Below, in pieces: positions 55,857-64,000 of a stretch of 64,000 nucleotides of DNA. Position 1 is the first letter of the stretch, and every line of letters begins with the position of its first letter. The notes below the pieces were generated by a model, which saw only the letters and a program-made list of their open reading frames with translations, searched no databases and had not been told where the DNA came from. Made by a program: the position numbers and the translations under genes. The DNA is taken from assembly GCA_977006965.1 (NCBI GenBank), contig OZ345383.1:806001-870000 (forward strand), written 5' to 3'. Source of the stretch: Phymatolithon calcareum (Eukaryota > Rhodophyta > Florideophyceae > Hapalidiales).

Positions 55857-56285
55857 CTTTTGATATCCTTTTCTATTTCCACGGTTCTTCGCCCAGTAGT
55901 AAGTACCTGTTCCACTTCGGCCATGGCTTGCCCTCGACTGCTCCAGTAGTTCGATTGCATGCTATTCCGTGTCATCGTGTGCAATAACAACGCTGAGCAT
56001 GTCTCCAAGTTCCTAGAGCAGTAAAGCCAGCCCTTTTACTCTTTTGATGTGAAGGTTTATCATCGTGACAAACTCTCAAATAGAAACCTCACTCCAATTT
56101 TAGAAAATTTGGCACAACGACGGCGTCGACGATTGACTCGAGATTATGCACTCGACGGATCACTACCGGTTGTACGAAGAAGCGAAGGAACTAGAGGGCC
56201 AGAAATTGTTGAGATTGCTTGCACGTCCAGACTCGACTTATGTGCTGCATCTCGACACTACATTTAGAAACCATATCACTTTTGG

Positions 56286-57267
56286 TCACTGCGCATGCGG
56301 TGCGCGAGCGATGCATGCACCGTTTGTATACATCCCGAACGCTCGAATGCGCATGTCTAATGTTCGGCAACCTATAACAGAGTGCTGTAGCGCGTGCATG
56401 GTTCTCGCCAACAGAATCACGTCGACTGCAAACAGAACGACAGACAAGTCTGCTGTCTCGCCCGGAAAAGCGTCTATGCGCTCTGCGAACTGGTCTATAA
56501 ATATATTATATTGACTTAGGCAGAGCGGTGACCCTTGCGGGACACCTCTGTCGACAAATAACCAGTTCTTATTTCTGTCTCCAGGCGTGAGGGTACAAGA
56601 GGGTAATAAGAAAGCCTCACATACGTCGCTGATGGCCATAGGTTGGATCAGTCGCATCCGTTCCTGAAGTAGTTTCCTAGGTACAGTGTTGTATGCGGCT
56701 TTTAGGTCGAGGACTGCGATGCACCTATGCCCTTTCTGTTGTTCGGAGTATGGCTGTGTCCGTACTCTTACCTTTCTGAAATCCCTGTTGATATTCATGG
56801 TTTGAGTAATTTCTTATAAGTAAGGTATTGAGAGCTCCTTCTACAATCTTCCTTGTCTTAGTCAAGAGCGATAGTGGCATGCAGTTTCTCGGATCTTCCG
56901 TATTCCCTTTACTATTGATTGCCACGAGCGCTGAATTTTGCCAAATCAGCGGGATGTCTCCTACTCTGCAACAGGCTATGAACAATTCGAATAGGGCCTC
57001 TGAGTTCAGGTCCACATTAGTCTTGAACATCTCTGCTTTCACATCGTTCAGACTGGTGGTTTTCTTGGCAGGTGCGTTTGCTAGAGCGTTCCTGATATCT
57101 TCCTTCATATCCTGCCGGCACGTGAAAAAAGGTGTTTCTTGCCTCCGGATGTCGCTGTCGGCATAAGTCCTGGAGACCTGTGTTATAAAGCGCACGTGGT
57201 CCGGTGGTTTCCCTGATGTCTTACTGCGCACCGGCCTCCGCAAGCTCACGCGTTTCATTTTAGCCAA
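56286..57267 (-). pseudogene. LINE reverse transcriptase, broken, copy 2
   Basis: Frame 56725-57267 (180 residues) keeps joined what is split in copy 1, from the N-terminal part through FQKGKSTDTAILRTTERA. Frame 56286-56798 has VLDLKAAYNTVPRKLL, GVPQGSPLCLSQYNIFIDQF and again LFAVDVILLA. The active-site Val and the frame change between the two parts are shared with copy 1, so the LINE was already dead before duplication. Confidence 0.85.
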
Positions 57268-57524
57268 TTGGGAGATTGCCGTTGTCGAATCTTTTTGTTC
57301 TAGTTCGGAGATGTACTCTTGATAAAACTGCCGTTTCCCCTATTTCGTAAACCTTCTGATTCGTCTCTTGCATTTCATGTATTTTCCCAATTCTCGGGCT
57401 CTTTTGTCTTTAGGGCTTTCTTGTACAACTTTTTCCTCTTCGTTGTTAAATGATCCATGTTTGAGTTCCAAAAGTACTTGAATCTGGGAGGTCTATTGTG
57501 ATCAATTCGCCACGGTTCTGTCCA

Positions 57525-58090
57525 TATATCCACTATCTCATTATATGTTTGTTTATTGCAAGACCTCGAGGAACACTAAGGTTTCTCAGCATCTACGGGG
57601 CCTCTAAATGTTCCCGAAGTTGATGTCATTCTGGGTACTTGCGTAACTATCTCGTTATATATCTTGTTTAGTCCCTCGAGTCCTTGCAGCTCTTTAAACT
57701 CTACAGTTTCCGGCACTCCTCTGCGACTGTTTTCTCGAATTATTCCAGTTCGGCACCGAGACCGTCCTTTGCTGGGGACAGGCCAGTATGGCCTCTGAAT
57801 TTCGGATGCACGTTATGACTGGCCTGTGCTGCGCGTTACCAGTCCAGATACCTTCTGGGTAGCGAATACTTGATGTACGCGTACCCTTCGTTACAAAGTA
57901 GTCCATATTGCTCGAGTAGCTCTTTGTTTGAAACGAATGCCCTGCTCCTGTACAGATGCTCCAGTTTTTCCTGTCCGACCAACGTACGAGCTGGTTACCT
58001 CTTCTATTGGATACCTTGTCCCACCGGACATGTCTGGAGTTCCAGTCACCAGCAAGGTTTGCCTTACCACTCGCGTGCGTGCTTATAATG
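57525..58090 (-). pseudogene. LINE endonuclease (EEP) remnant, copy 2
   Basis: The GDWNSRHVRWD block lies at about 58010-58050. MDYFVTKGTRTSSIRYPEGI and NAQHRPVITCI are in one frame here (57694-57906), unlike copy 1. The Asp of the SDHxPV block is again absent. Confidence 0.65.
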
Positions 58091-58549
58091 TTTAGGAATA
58101 TCTCGAGAGCTTGTCAGTGGGGAGTTTGAAACCCGTCGAAGACAGAGGTCTTCTTCAATCTAACATTGCCATGTGCCTGCGCCGCCCCACTGACACCCTC
58201 TACGTTGTCCGTGCAGACGATATGAGTAGACTCAGGCGTCAATCAGCAGCAGAATTGGATTACTCTGCCAGAATCTCATCAGGTATTCCCATATAAGAGC
58301 ATGCGGCTTGTTTGGAATTTGAGATGCACCTCTGGTGCTGCAAAAAGTGAAACACGAGTCTAATCGAGGACCTCGGCTTATCAATAAGAGCTGCTTGGTT
58401 GCGAGGGTTACTATGTGGGTACACGAGCGTGTTGAAGTCAACAAGACTTGTACGTCAAACACGGTTAAAGTAACGCGCAAGAACGATTATCATATTTTAA
58501 GCCTAACCTAGACATCAACAGTACAGTTACTGTAGTTCAGTTATGGAGT

Positions 58550-58794
58550 CTAGACCTATAGATCATGATGCATTCATTGAGGGCAGTTTTCAATATACTA
58601 CATTTCCTGAGCGATAAACATGACTTGGCCGTGATACTTAATTCCCTCTTTCATGGCCAATCCCTACCCGCGGGCCACTGGATTCCCTCGGCAACCAATG
58701 CAGCGGAATCTGTTAGAACCAAGTTGCTAATACTGCGGTCCTCAACTCGGTTGGCTCACATTATATATATATAGCCATGGAGGTGGTATATATC
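58550..58794 (+). mobile_element. LINE 3' tail, copy 2 (left part)
   Basis: Matches 31711-31956. The rest of the tail continues at 63253 after removal of the 58795-63247 insertion and one ATATC. Confidence 0.75.
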
Positions 58795-59123
58795 TGTAAC
58801 GCCACGCTCCAAAGAACCCGACGCCACATGGGAGAGGAAAGCCCAAGAGTGGAAAGAGAAGAAAAGAGCGGGAGAGACAAGACAAAAGAGAAGGAAAGAA
58901 AGACAAGCAACCAAAACCTCCAGGACAAACAGACAGAGTAAGCGTGTAGATCAGCATCGGAGCACTCCATGGCTTTGCGGGAACACAAGCGGGCGTGGTG
59001 ATCAGACACGGGCGCGAGGCTGCGCCGTACTGGGCTTCGGAAGCTCAACGAGCGCAACACAATCGTCCAGGTGTTGAGGATAAGCGGAAGGAACAAACTA
59101 GCTTATATACTATAACGGCTAAA

Positions 59124-60258
59124 TATTTTCCCTGTCACTAATTTTCACGTCTGTGTCACTAAATTGAAAAACAGCACGTCAGTGTCACTAATATGAAAAA
59201 CAGCACGTCAGTGTCACTAATCTGAGAAACGATGGCTCAGTGTCACTAATCCTAAAAACCGCTCTTCTGTGTCACTAAAAGCAACTAAATAAGACACAAT
59301 TATGCTCTTTGGGAAAACTTTTCGAAATATTAATGCCGATCATGTGAATAGATATTCGTTATACTACACACATCGAATGCTGAACGTGAATGCATTTCTG
59401 AATGCAGTCGTGATTACGGCCGCATAGAGAGCCTGCTGTTGGTGCCGATGCAGTACTGTACATGCCTCGGCACTTGCAGAAAGTACTCATCGCTCCAACA
59501 CAAAAGAAAGGGACAACCGAGAAACCGGGATATTATCGCCAAGCAAGGAAATTCTCGCAACTGCTATCGATATGAAGCTGGTCGAGGTGTACACTAACCA
59601 CTGGTACAGTTTGCCGTCTTATAACGCCTTAATTTAGCTGGAGCTCAAGATTTCACGGGGAATATTCTGCTCCAATAAACTGCAGCCCTTCAGTTTTATG
59701 GAGCAGATCATTCCCGAGGAAAACTTGAGCTTATTGCATTAAGTGGACTGTTCAGAGCCATTAATCATGCCTGCGGTTTTGCGAGAGCTTTGCCATTGAC
59801 CGCAGAACACTACTGCAAAAGTTTCTCTTTGGCCCGATTTATCTACGTTATGGGCCAATTCGATTTTGCCGTGATTAGACCGTTACAAAGATAAACATTA
59901 CCACCCGATGAGTATCATATAGATTCTCAAAACCCTTATGCATAACGCCTAGAGCTTGCGAAACGTGGACTCGGCAAGGAGTATTAATCCTTGCCAAATT
60001 TTTACAAGATGAATAGACTTTGCAATAACTATTTCCCGAAAATTGTACATTTCTGGCTTCTTCTGTAATTTTTAGTGACATGGTCGATCCGTTTGCAAGA
60101 TTAGTGACACTGAGATGCCATTTTTGGAAAATTGTGACACCAAGGCACTGTTTTTTTGGATCAGTGACACTGACCTGTCAATTTGCAAAATAGTGACACT
60201 GAAATGTCTTTTTTGCGATTAGTGACACAGACGCGAGAATTAGTGACACTGAAAATAT
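59124..60258. mobile_element. Non-autonomous element with inverted arrays of GTGTCACTAA repeats
   Basis: About five tandem units of roughly 31 bp, each with TGTCACTAAT, occupy 59131-59278. A matching array in inverse orientation (ATTAGTGACAC) fills 60070-60250. The outermost bases are also inverted (TATTTTC... and ...GAAAATA) with CGTCTGTGTCACTAA in the first unit on both sides. The 790-bp core has no ORF. Repeated subterminal motifs of this kind are usually transposase-binding sites. Confidence 0.75.
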
Positions 60259-61496
60259 GCGTCCATACTACAACCTACGCAAAAGACAGCGATGCAGCGC
60301 ATAGACACACGAGAGACACGTGCCCGTATGGCCCATTAGATCACCTACTACGAACAGCATGACTATCGCGATCTAAGTTGTGCGGCGTACAGTCGCGAGA
60401 GGAAAAAGCGACCGCCTTGGGGGGTGCGGGAAATATCGAAAAAACACAAAAGCTCTGGAACAAGCATCTTTAAAAAGATCAAAACTAAAAACACGTGTAA
60501 AGTGTGTAATGTACCCAGGCTGTTGTGGGACATCTGTTACGGAAAGGGATGCACAAAAAGCCCGCTATGACAGATTGCTGATGCACAGACACGTTGAACG
60601 TTTCGTAACTCTCTGCTCTTCTTGTGATATTCGGCGGGCCCTCAACACTAAAAAACTTTCGAAAGTTTTTTTTGGGAGTAAACCGGCACTTTTTTTGCAT
60701 TTTTACACGGACCATGTTTTTTGTTTCTCTGCCGACATCATTTATTTTTTTCGGAAATGGTGGAGAGAACCCCTACGACTACAGACCTGTAGCGCTCAAG
60801 CTACCTTCTTGCTTCGTTAGGAAGAGAGAGGCGATGTAAGTTTGCTCGTACATCGATTTTGTACTCGGAGTATTAGTGTATGTGTCATCGATAGGCGCTA
60901 AAAAAAACGCAGATTTTGGAAGCAAACTTACAAAAAAATGATACTATATTCCCTATTCATATCATAATATGTGTGCGGTGTTTCGAAGCGGTTTGGGAGG
61001 AGTCGTGCCAAATCAATTCGGTCATGCGCCGTTGCAGTGCACAGTTGTCTGCCTCAGGCGCTCTTACTGTAAATGCTCTCATGCTTAAGATACTTCTTGG
61101 CCAATGCAGAGCTTTAGTGCGGTCCGTCATTTAGCCCACAAACTGCCCCCGATCCGTCGCATGCTAGAGTGCGCCGTTTTCTAATTTTTTGATAACTTTT
61201 GTCGTGACACATTCCCGCGAAAAATTGTGAACTGGTAATTTTTGCAGCCTCTTCCTGGCTTATTCACTCTTGCAATCGCTGAACCGAGGTTCGTTTCGTC
61301 TTTTCCATTCCGTTCTCTACCATTACCGACAAAAAAATTCACTGCTAGCTTGCCATTTGCGAAAATCGGTACTTACAATATTCCTGAAAACAGCGTTTTG
61401 GGTGCCGGTTTACTCCCAACTTGGGTGCTAAGGTAGAGTTCGAGGGGCAAAAGTTCGGCCGCCTTAGGATACACTAATAGTTGTGCAGCATAATTA
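60259..61496. other. Internal part of the 4.45-kb insertion, no gene recognised
   Basis: ORFs 60380-60820 and 60916-61134 have no domain. A block CTTGGGGGGTGCGGGAAATATC at about 60416-60437 recurs inverted at about 63207-63229, near the right end. ACTTTCGAAAGT at 60655-60666 is a short palindrome. Confidence 0.4.
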
Positions 61497-62691
61497 GGCC
61501 CAGTCTATACCGCAACAAATGTTCATGTTGGGGTTTTTTTTATCATAGCGAAATTGAATCTGCGAATGCCATTGGCTACAGCACAGCGTAGAAATGCTTG
61601 CATCCAACATGCCGACATCCGCCGAGCGAACAAATTCGACAACCTTTTTTTTCCGGGAAAGAGGTTAACTTTGTGTGTTTGTTGGTTTTTTCATACTCTC
61701 GATCGGTCATTGGCTCCAGATGACCACTTTCTGCGGGAATAGCCCAATCGAACCCCCTCCGACGATTCAGCAAAAACTAATACACTACAGCACGGGACAC
61801 TGCACTGCTACCGACATCAACGTTTCGTCGCCAATGTCGGCCTTCGAGGGGCTATATCTAAGACGGCTAAGGCCGCATGTGCATTCGTAACTGTTGCTGC
61901 ATCGATCATTCTCTCAGAAGAAGCTTCGCGCTCCTCTGTTACGCGCAGCAATGCTCGAATTCGTTCATCATCAAAGATACGAAGCAGCAGCGGTCGCACT
62001 GCAAGAAGTGATCGCCGGTCAAGCGAAGTAGATAGAGAGGCCCCTGCTTGACTTTCGTTCCGCCCTGTCGGAGAGGCCGACTGCACTATGTCTGCAACTT
62101 GCACGCCTGCAAGAGATGCATTTTGTAGATTGGAGCCCGCCCTCGCTAGCGTGTTGAATGTTGGGCCCGGCAAGAGTGCTGCAAGTGCACTAACTCTCGC
62201 GGATGTAGCTGTACTCTCAGTACTTTCGGAACTACCGACAGGAGGAACACCGCTTTGAGAAGGCTCCATAAGTCTTGAGTGCTCCCAGGCGATCAAAGGT
62301 TCGATAGCCAAAACCAACGAGAACGCAACTTGCTCAGCCTTCGATGATCAGGCACTAATGACCAAACAAAGAGATTGGACGGAAGCCCAAACTCTTTTCC
62401 TGCAGTAGGAGTGGTCCTTCGGCGAAAGGAGAGCCTTAGGAACGGATGATGCCCTTTCAGAGGATTGGTTTTCGGTGTGAACGAAATGTCATCGGTTGTG
62501 GTATTACCCCAGTACGACAAAATCCCTCATCAAGCTTTCTGCTTATCGAAAAAGGCGGGAATGGTGAACACGTTTGGCGAACAAAGTGCCGGTTTCGGTA
62601 TAGACCGCCGCAGCAAATTTGTTGCTATGATAAAAATCCTATGATAAGCCAACATGAACATGAACAAATTTGTTGCGGTATAGACTGGGCC
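61497..62691. mobile_element. PIF/Harbinger-like element P2
   Basis: 1195 bp with terminal repeats GGCCCAGTCTATACCGCAAC (61497 onward) and inverse ending at 62691, continuing through CAAAT and GTTCATGTTGG on both sides. It is flanked by TTA (61494-61496 and 62692-62694), the classic PIF/Harbinger duplication. An extra inverted GGTATAGACCG end-like copy lies at about 62594-62650. No transposase is present. Confidence 0.88.
61817..62269 (-). CDS. Ala/Ser-rich ORF inside element P2, unknown
   Basis: 150 codons from ATG 62269 (the frame is open 16 codons further). Composition is Ala, Ser, Leu and Arg rich, with SARVSALAALLPGPTFNTLA and an amphipathic stretch (LLLRIFDDERIRALLRVTEE). GC content is higher than in the flanking element sequence. 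It may be a captured host fragment or an element protein; I recognise no family. Confidence 0.35.
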   Translation of the reverse strand: MEPSQSGVPPVGSSESTESTATSARVSALAALLPGPTFNTLARAGSNLQNASLAGVQVADIVQSASPTGRNESQAGASLSTSLDRRSLLAVRPLLLRIFDDERIRALLRVTEEREASSERMIDAATVTNAHAALAVLDIAPRRPTLATKR

Positions 62692-63247
62692 TTAGTAGGT
62701 CTTACTATGCTGCGCATGGACTTGGAAAAGAAACGCTAAATTCGGGCATGACATGGGCAAAAGTAGTGGTCCAATTTGCGAAACTTTTGCCGAAAGTGCG
62801 AAATTTCGCACTTTCGACAGTAACTTTCGGCAACTTTTTTTTCAAGATTTTGGTAAACTATTTCAGAAATATGGTTAAGTTCAATCTCTGTTACCAGGTT
62901 TTGGCCTAATAAGCGAAATCAAGCGATTTTAACGATTAACTTTCGCCTGACAAAGATTCTCAATGACTGTATTAGAAAATTTAGCTAGGCATAAGTTTCG
63001 CGAAAGTTTCGCAAAAGTTTCGGGGCAGTAAATCGAGTTACGGAACTCAGGGCACGTAATATTGAAGCATACTGATTGCCCAGCAAGGCCTCCTTACAAA
63101 TGCATCTTTTCAAAAATGTAACAAAATATATGTTCTCAAGTAGCTCCAAATCTATATTCAGAGACTAGTCTCTTGAGGAGAGGTTCGCACACTTATGCAG
63201 ATATTTCCCGCACCCCCTTGGGACAGCGACATAGCACGGGCGCGACA
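62692..63247. other. Right part of the 4.45-kb insertion, with a perfect palindrome
   Basis: No ORF with a domain. CGAAAGTGCGAAATTTCGCA... at 62791-62816 is a perfect 26-bp palindrome, within a stretch rich in AACTTTCG/CGAAAGTTT motifs (to about 63025). Confidence 0.45.
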
Positions 63248-63564
63248 ATATCCTATCAAAATTCCGCAATAAAGAAGAAAGAAAGATCTTATCAATACTA
63301 GCACCCTCCTGTCTGGGTGCTAGTATTGATGACATCTTTCTAGCTGACATTGCATGTCAGCTAGTCCAGCGAGGACAGCTATCTGTCTACGAACTGATTG
63401 CACGAATGCAGTCTCTTCCGAAGGTCGAATCTGTCGTTGTATCTCGTGCCAACAGACCTGTTCCAAATTTGTTGACTTCAAATGTATATACACAAGTGCG
63501 TCAATGAACTAAGGGGCCTCACTCATTCACCAAACTTGCTTTTCGGTCACCACCGGCACTGCGC
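63248..63564 (+). promoter_or_regulatory. Upstream region of the membrane-protein gene, copy B (empty sites)
   Basis: It carries the end of the LINE tail, an inverted repeat (ATCAATACTAGCACCC, 63290-63305, with GGGTGCTAGTATTGAT, 63315-63330), and single copies of GTCTG (63311-63315) and ATGTCAG (63354-63360). These are the uninterrupted versions of the sites disrupted in copy A. The last 200 bp match 50406-50608. Confidence 0.8.
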
Positions 63565-64000
63565 ATGATGCGTATCCAAGGCGTAGAGAGCGTTATCTAC
63601 GCGAGTCTGGAAGTCATAAAGATAATTTGCGTCTCCTTCTTCCTGGTCGGCCTGCGTTGCGCCGTCTTCCTGACACATTCCTTCCTTCTGCAAACCGGCC
63701 GTCTGCGCTACCGCGCGCATACCATCGGGCACAATCTCGAGTCAATCCTTGAGTGCTTCACTGTCGTGCGCCCGCCGCCGCCCACGAGCAGCCCCGATGC
63801 TTTCACTGAACGTACGGAGCATAGCGTTCCTGGGCAGTCGACCGTAAGACGCGGACCTCGCCTTGTCATTGCAACTGCCATCGTTTTAGGTATACTCACG
63901 ACCGTATTTGACATCGCCGCCTTTTTCGCGCTTGACACAGAAGGACGAGATGTGAGCAACAAGCCAGAGGCCACCAAGTCACGAAGAGTGGCAAGGTCCG
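63565..64000 (+). CDS. Predicted membrane protein, copy B (cut by window end)
   Basis: ATG 63565; 145 codons are visible and the frame is open at the edge. It equals residues 1-145 of copy A with about nine substitutions (for example Glu7 to Val, Tyr64 to Cys, Gly125 to Asp). It includes both N-terminal membrane-like stretches. Whether the TGA of copy A is present here cannot be seen. Confidence 0.7.
   Translation, partial: MMRIQGVESVIYASLEVIKIICVSFFLVGLRCAVFLTHSFLLQTGRLRYRAHTIGHNLESILECFTVVRPPPPTSSPDAFTERTEHSVPGQSTVRRGPRLVIATAIVLGILTTVFDIAAFFALDTEGRDVSNKPEATKSRRVARS

Larger units (their letters stand above)
54711..58509 (-). mobile_element. Dead LINE block, copy 2 of the segmental duplication
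   Basis: Near-identical to 19872-23690, with the same order of second RT fragment, RT and endonuclease remnants. Unlike copy 1 it is followed after 41 bp by the LINE 3' tail with no copia or TTGGGAG element between. It therefore shows the pre-insertion state of locus 1. Confidence 0.85.
58795..63247. mobile_element. 4.45-kb insertion with TG...CA ends and ATATC duplication
   Basis: Locus 1 reads straight from ATATC (31952-31956) into CTATCAAAATTCCGC. In locus 2 the same ATATC (58790-58794) is followed by TGTAACGCC..., which ends ...GCGCGACA, then ATATC (63248-63252) and CTATCAAAATTCCGC. A 5-bp duplication and TG/CA ends suggest an LTR-type element, but I see no terminal direct repeat and no pol ORF. 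Two later elements lie inside (59124-60258 and 61497-62691). Its class is open. Confidence 0.7.

Noticed and set aside
58795-63247. Calling this a full LTR retrotransposon
   Set aside because: No LTR pair and no pol domain could be seen despite the TG...CA ends.
1-64000. CRISPR arrays, rRNA or tRNA genes
   Set aside because: No regular spacer array, rRNA core or convincing cloverleaf was seen; the genome is eukaryotic.

Overview
The window looks like nuclear DNA of a photosynthetic, intron-poor eukaryote, most probably a florideophyte red alga of the Chondrus type. This is inference. It rests on long single-exon genes beside one short 5' intron, a complete nuclear gene for the plastid photosystem II S4-domain protein, a secreted protein with a Hedgehog/intein-type Hint domain, and dense, mutually nested LTR, LINE, hAT, piggyBac-like, PIF/Harbinger-like and Crypton-like elements.

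Layout. 1-3.9 kb: two divergent host genes, the N-terminal part of a SEN1-like helicase (minus) and a MED17-like Mediator subunit (plus). 3.9-11.4 kb: gene-poor relics, with a decayed bZIP gene, a diverged dispersed repeat in two copies and a perfect 34-bp palindrome. 11.4-17.0 kb: a 1842-residue GHKL-ATPase/DUF3684-type protein ending in an HExxH-type motif, with an 89-bp intron after codon 34. 18.1-19.4 kb: the secreted Hint protein (minus).

19.9-64 kb is best read as one direct segmental duplication with a spacing of 34.8 kb at its left end. The duplicated unit is a dead LINE (minus), a LINE 3' tail (plus) and a gene for a predicted multi-pass membrane protein. Locus 1 runs from 19872 to 52405 and has been expanded by nested insertions. 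Locus 2 runs from 54711 past the window end and keeps the empty sites of two of these insertions.

Insertions in locus 1: (a) a Ty1/copia element, 24661-31704, with 288-bp LTRs and a 5-bp CCCTG target duplication; (b) a reversed solo LTR, 32020-40970, flanked by GTCTG, itself split by a 7.8-kb insertion carrying a DDE transposase relic, a Crypton-like tyrosine recombinase and an unknown spliced gene, and also by an 862-bp PIF-like element that encloses a 243-bp hairpin; (c) a hAT transposon, 41021-50398, flanked by ATGTCAG, encoding an apparently intact transposase. Inside the hAT ends lie a complete photosystem II S4 gene and the front part of a neighbouring coiled-coil gene. The right hAT terminal repeat is cut by a 3.2-kb element (ACAT duplication), whose ORF is cut in turn by a piggyBac-like element.

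The most notable result is therefore a hAT transposon that appears to carry host genes, supported by reconstructed 23-bp inverted repeats, a target duplication and an empty site in the paralogous locus. Everything was read by eye; no searches were run.
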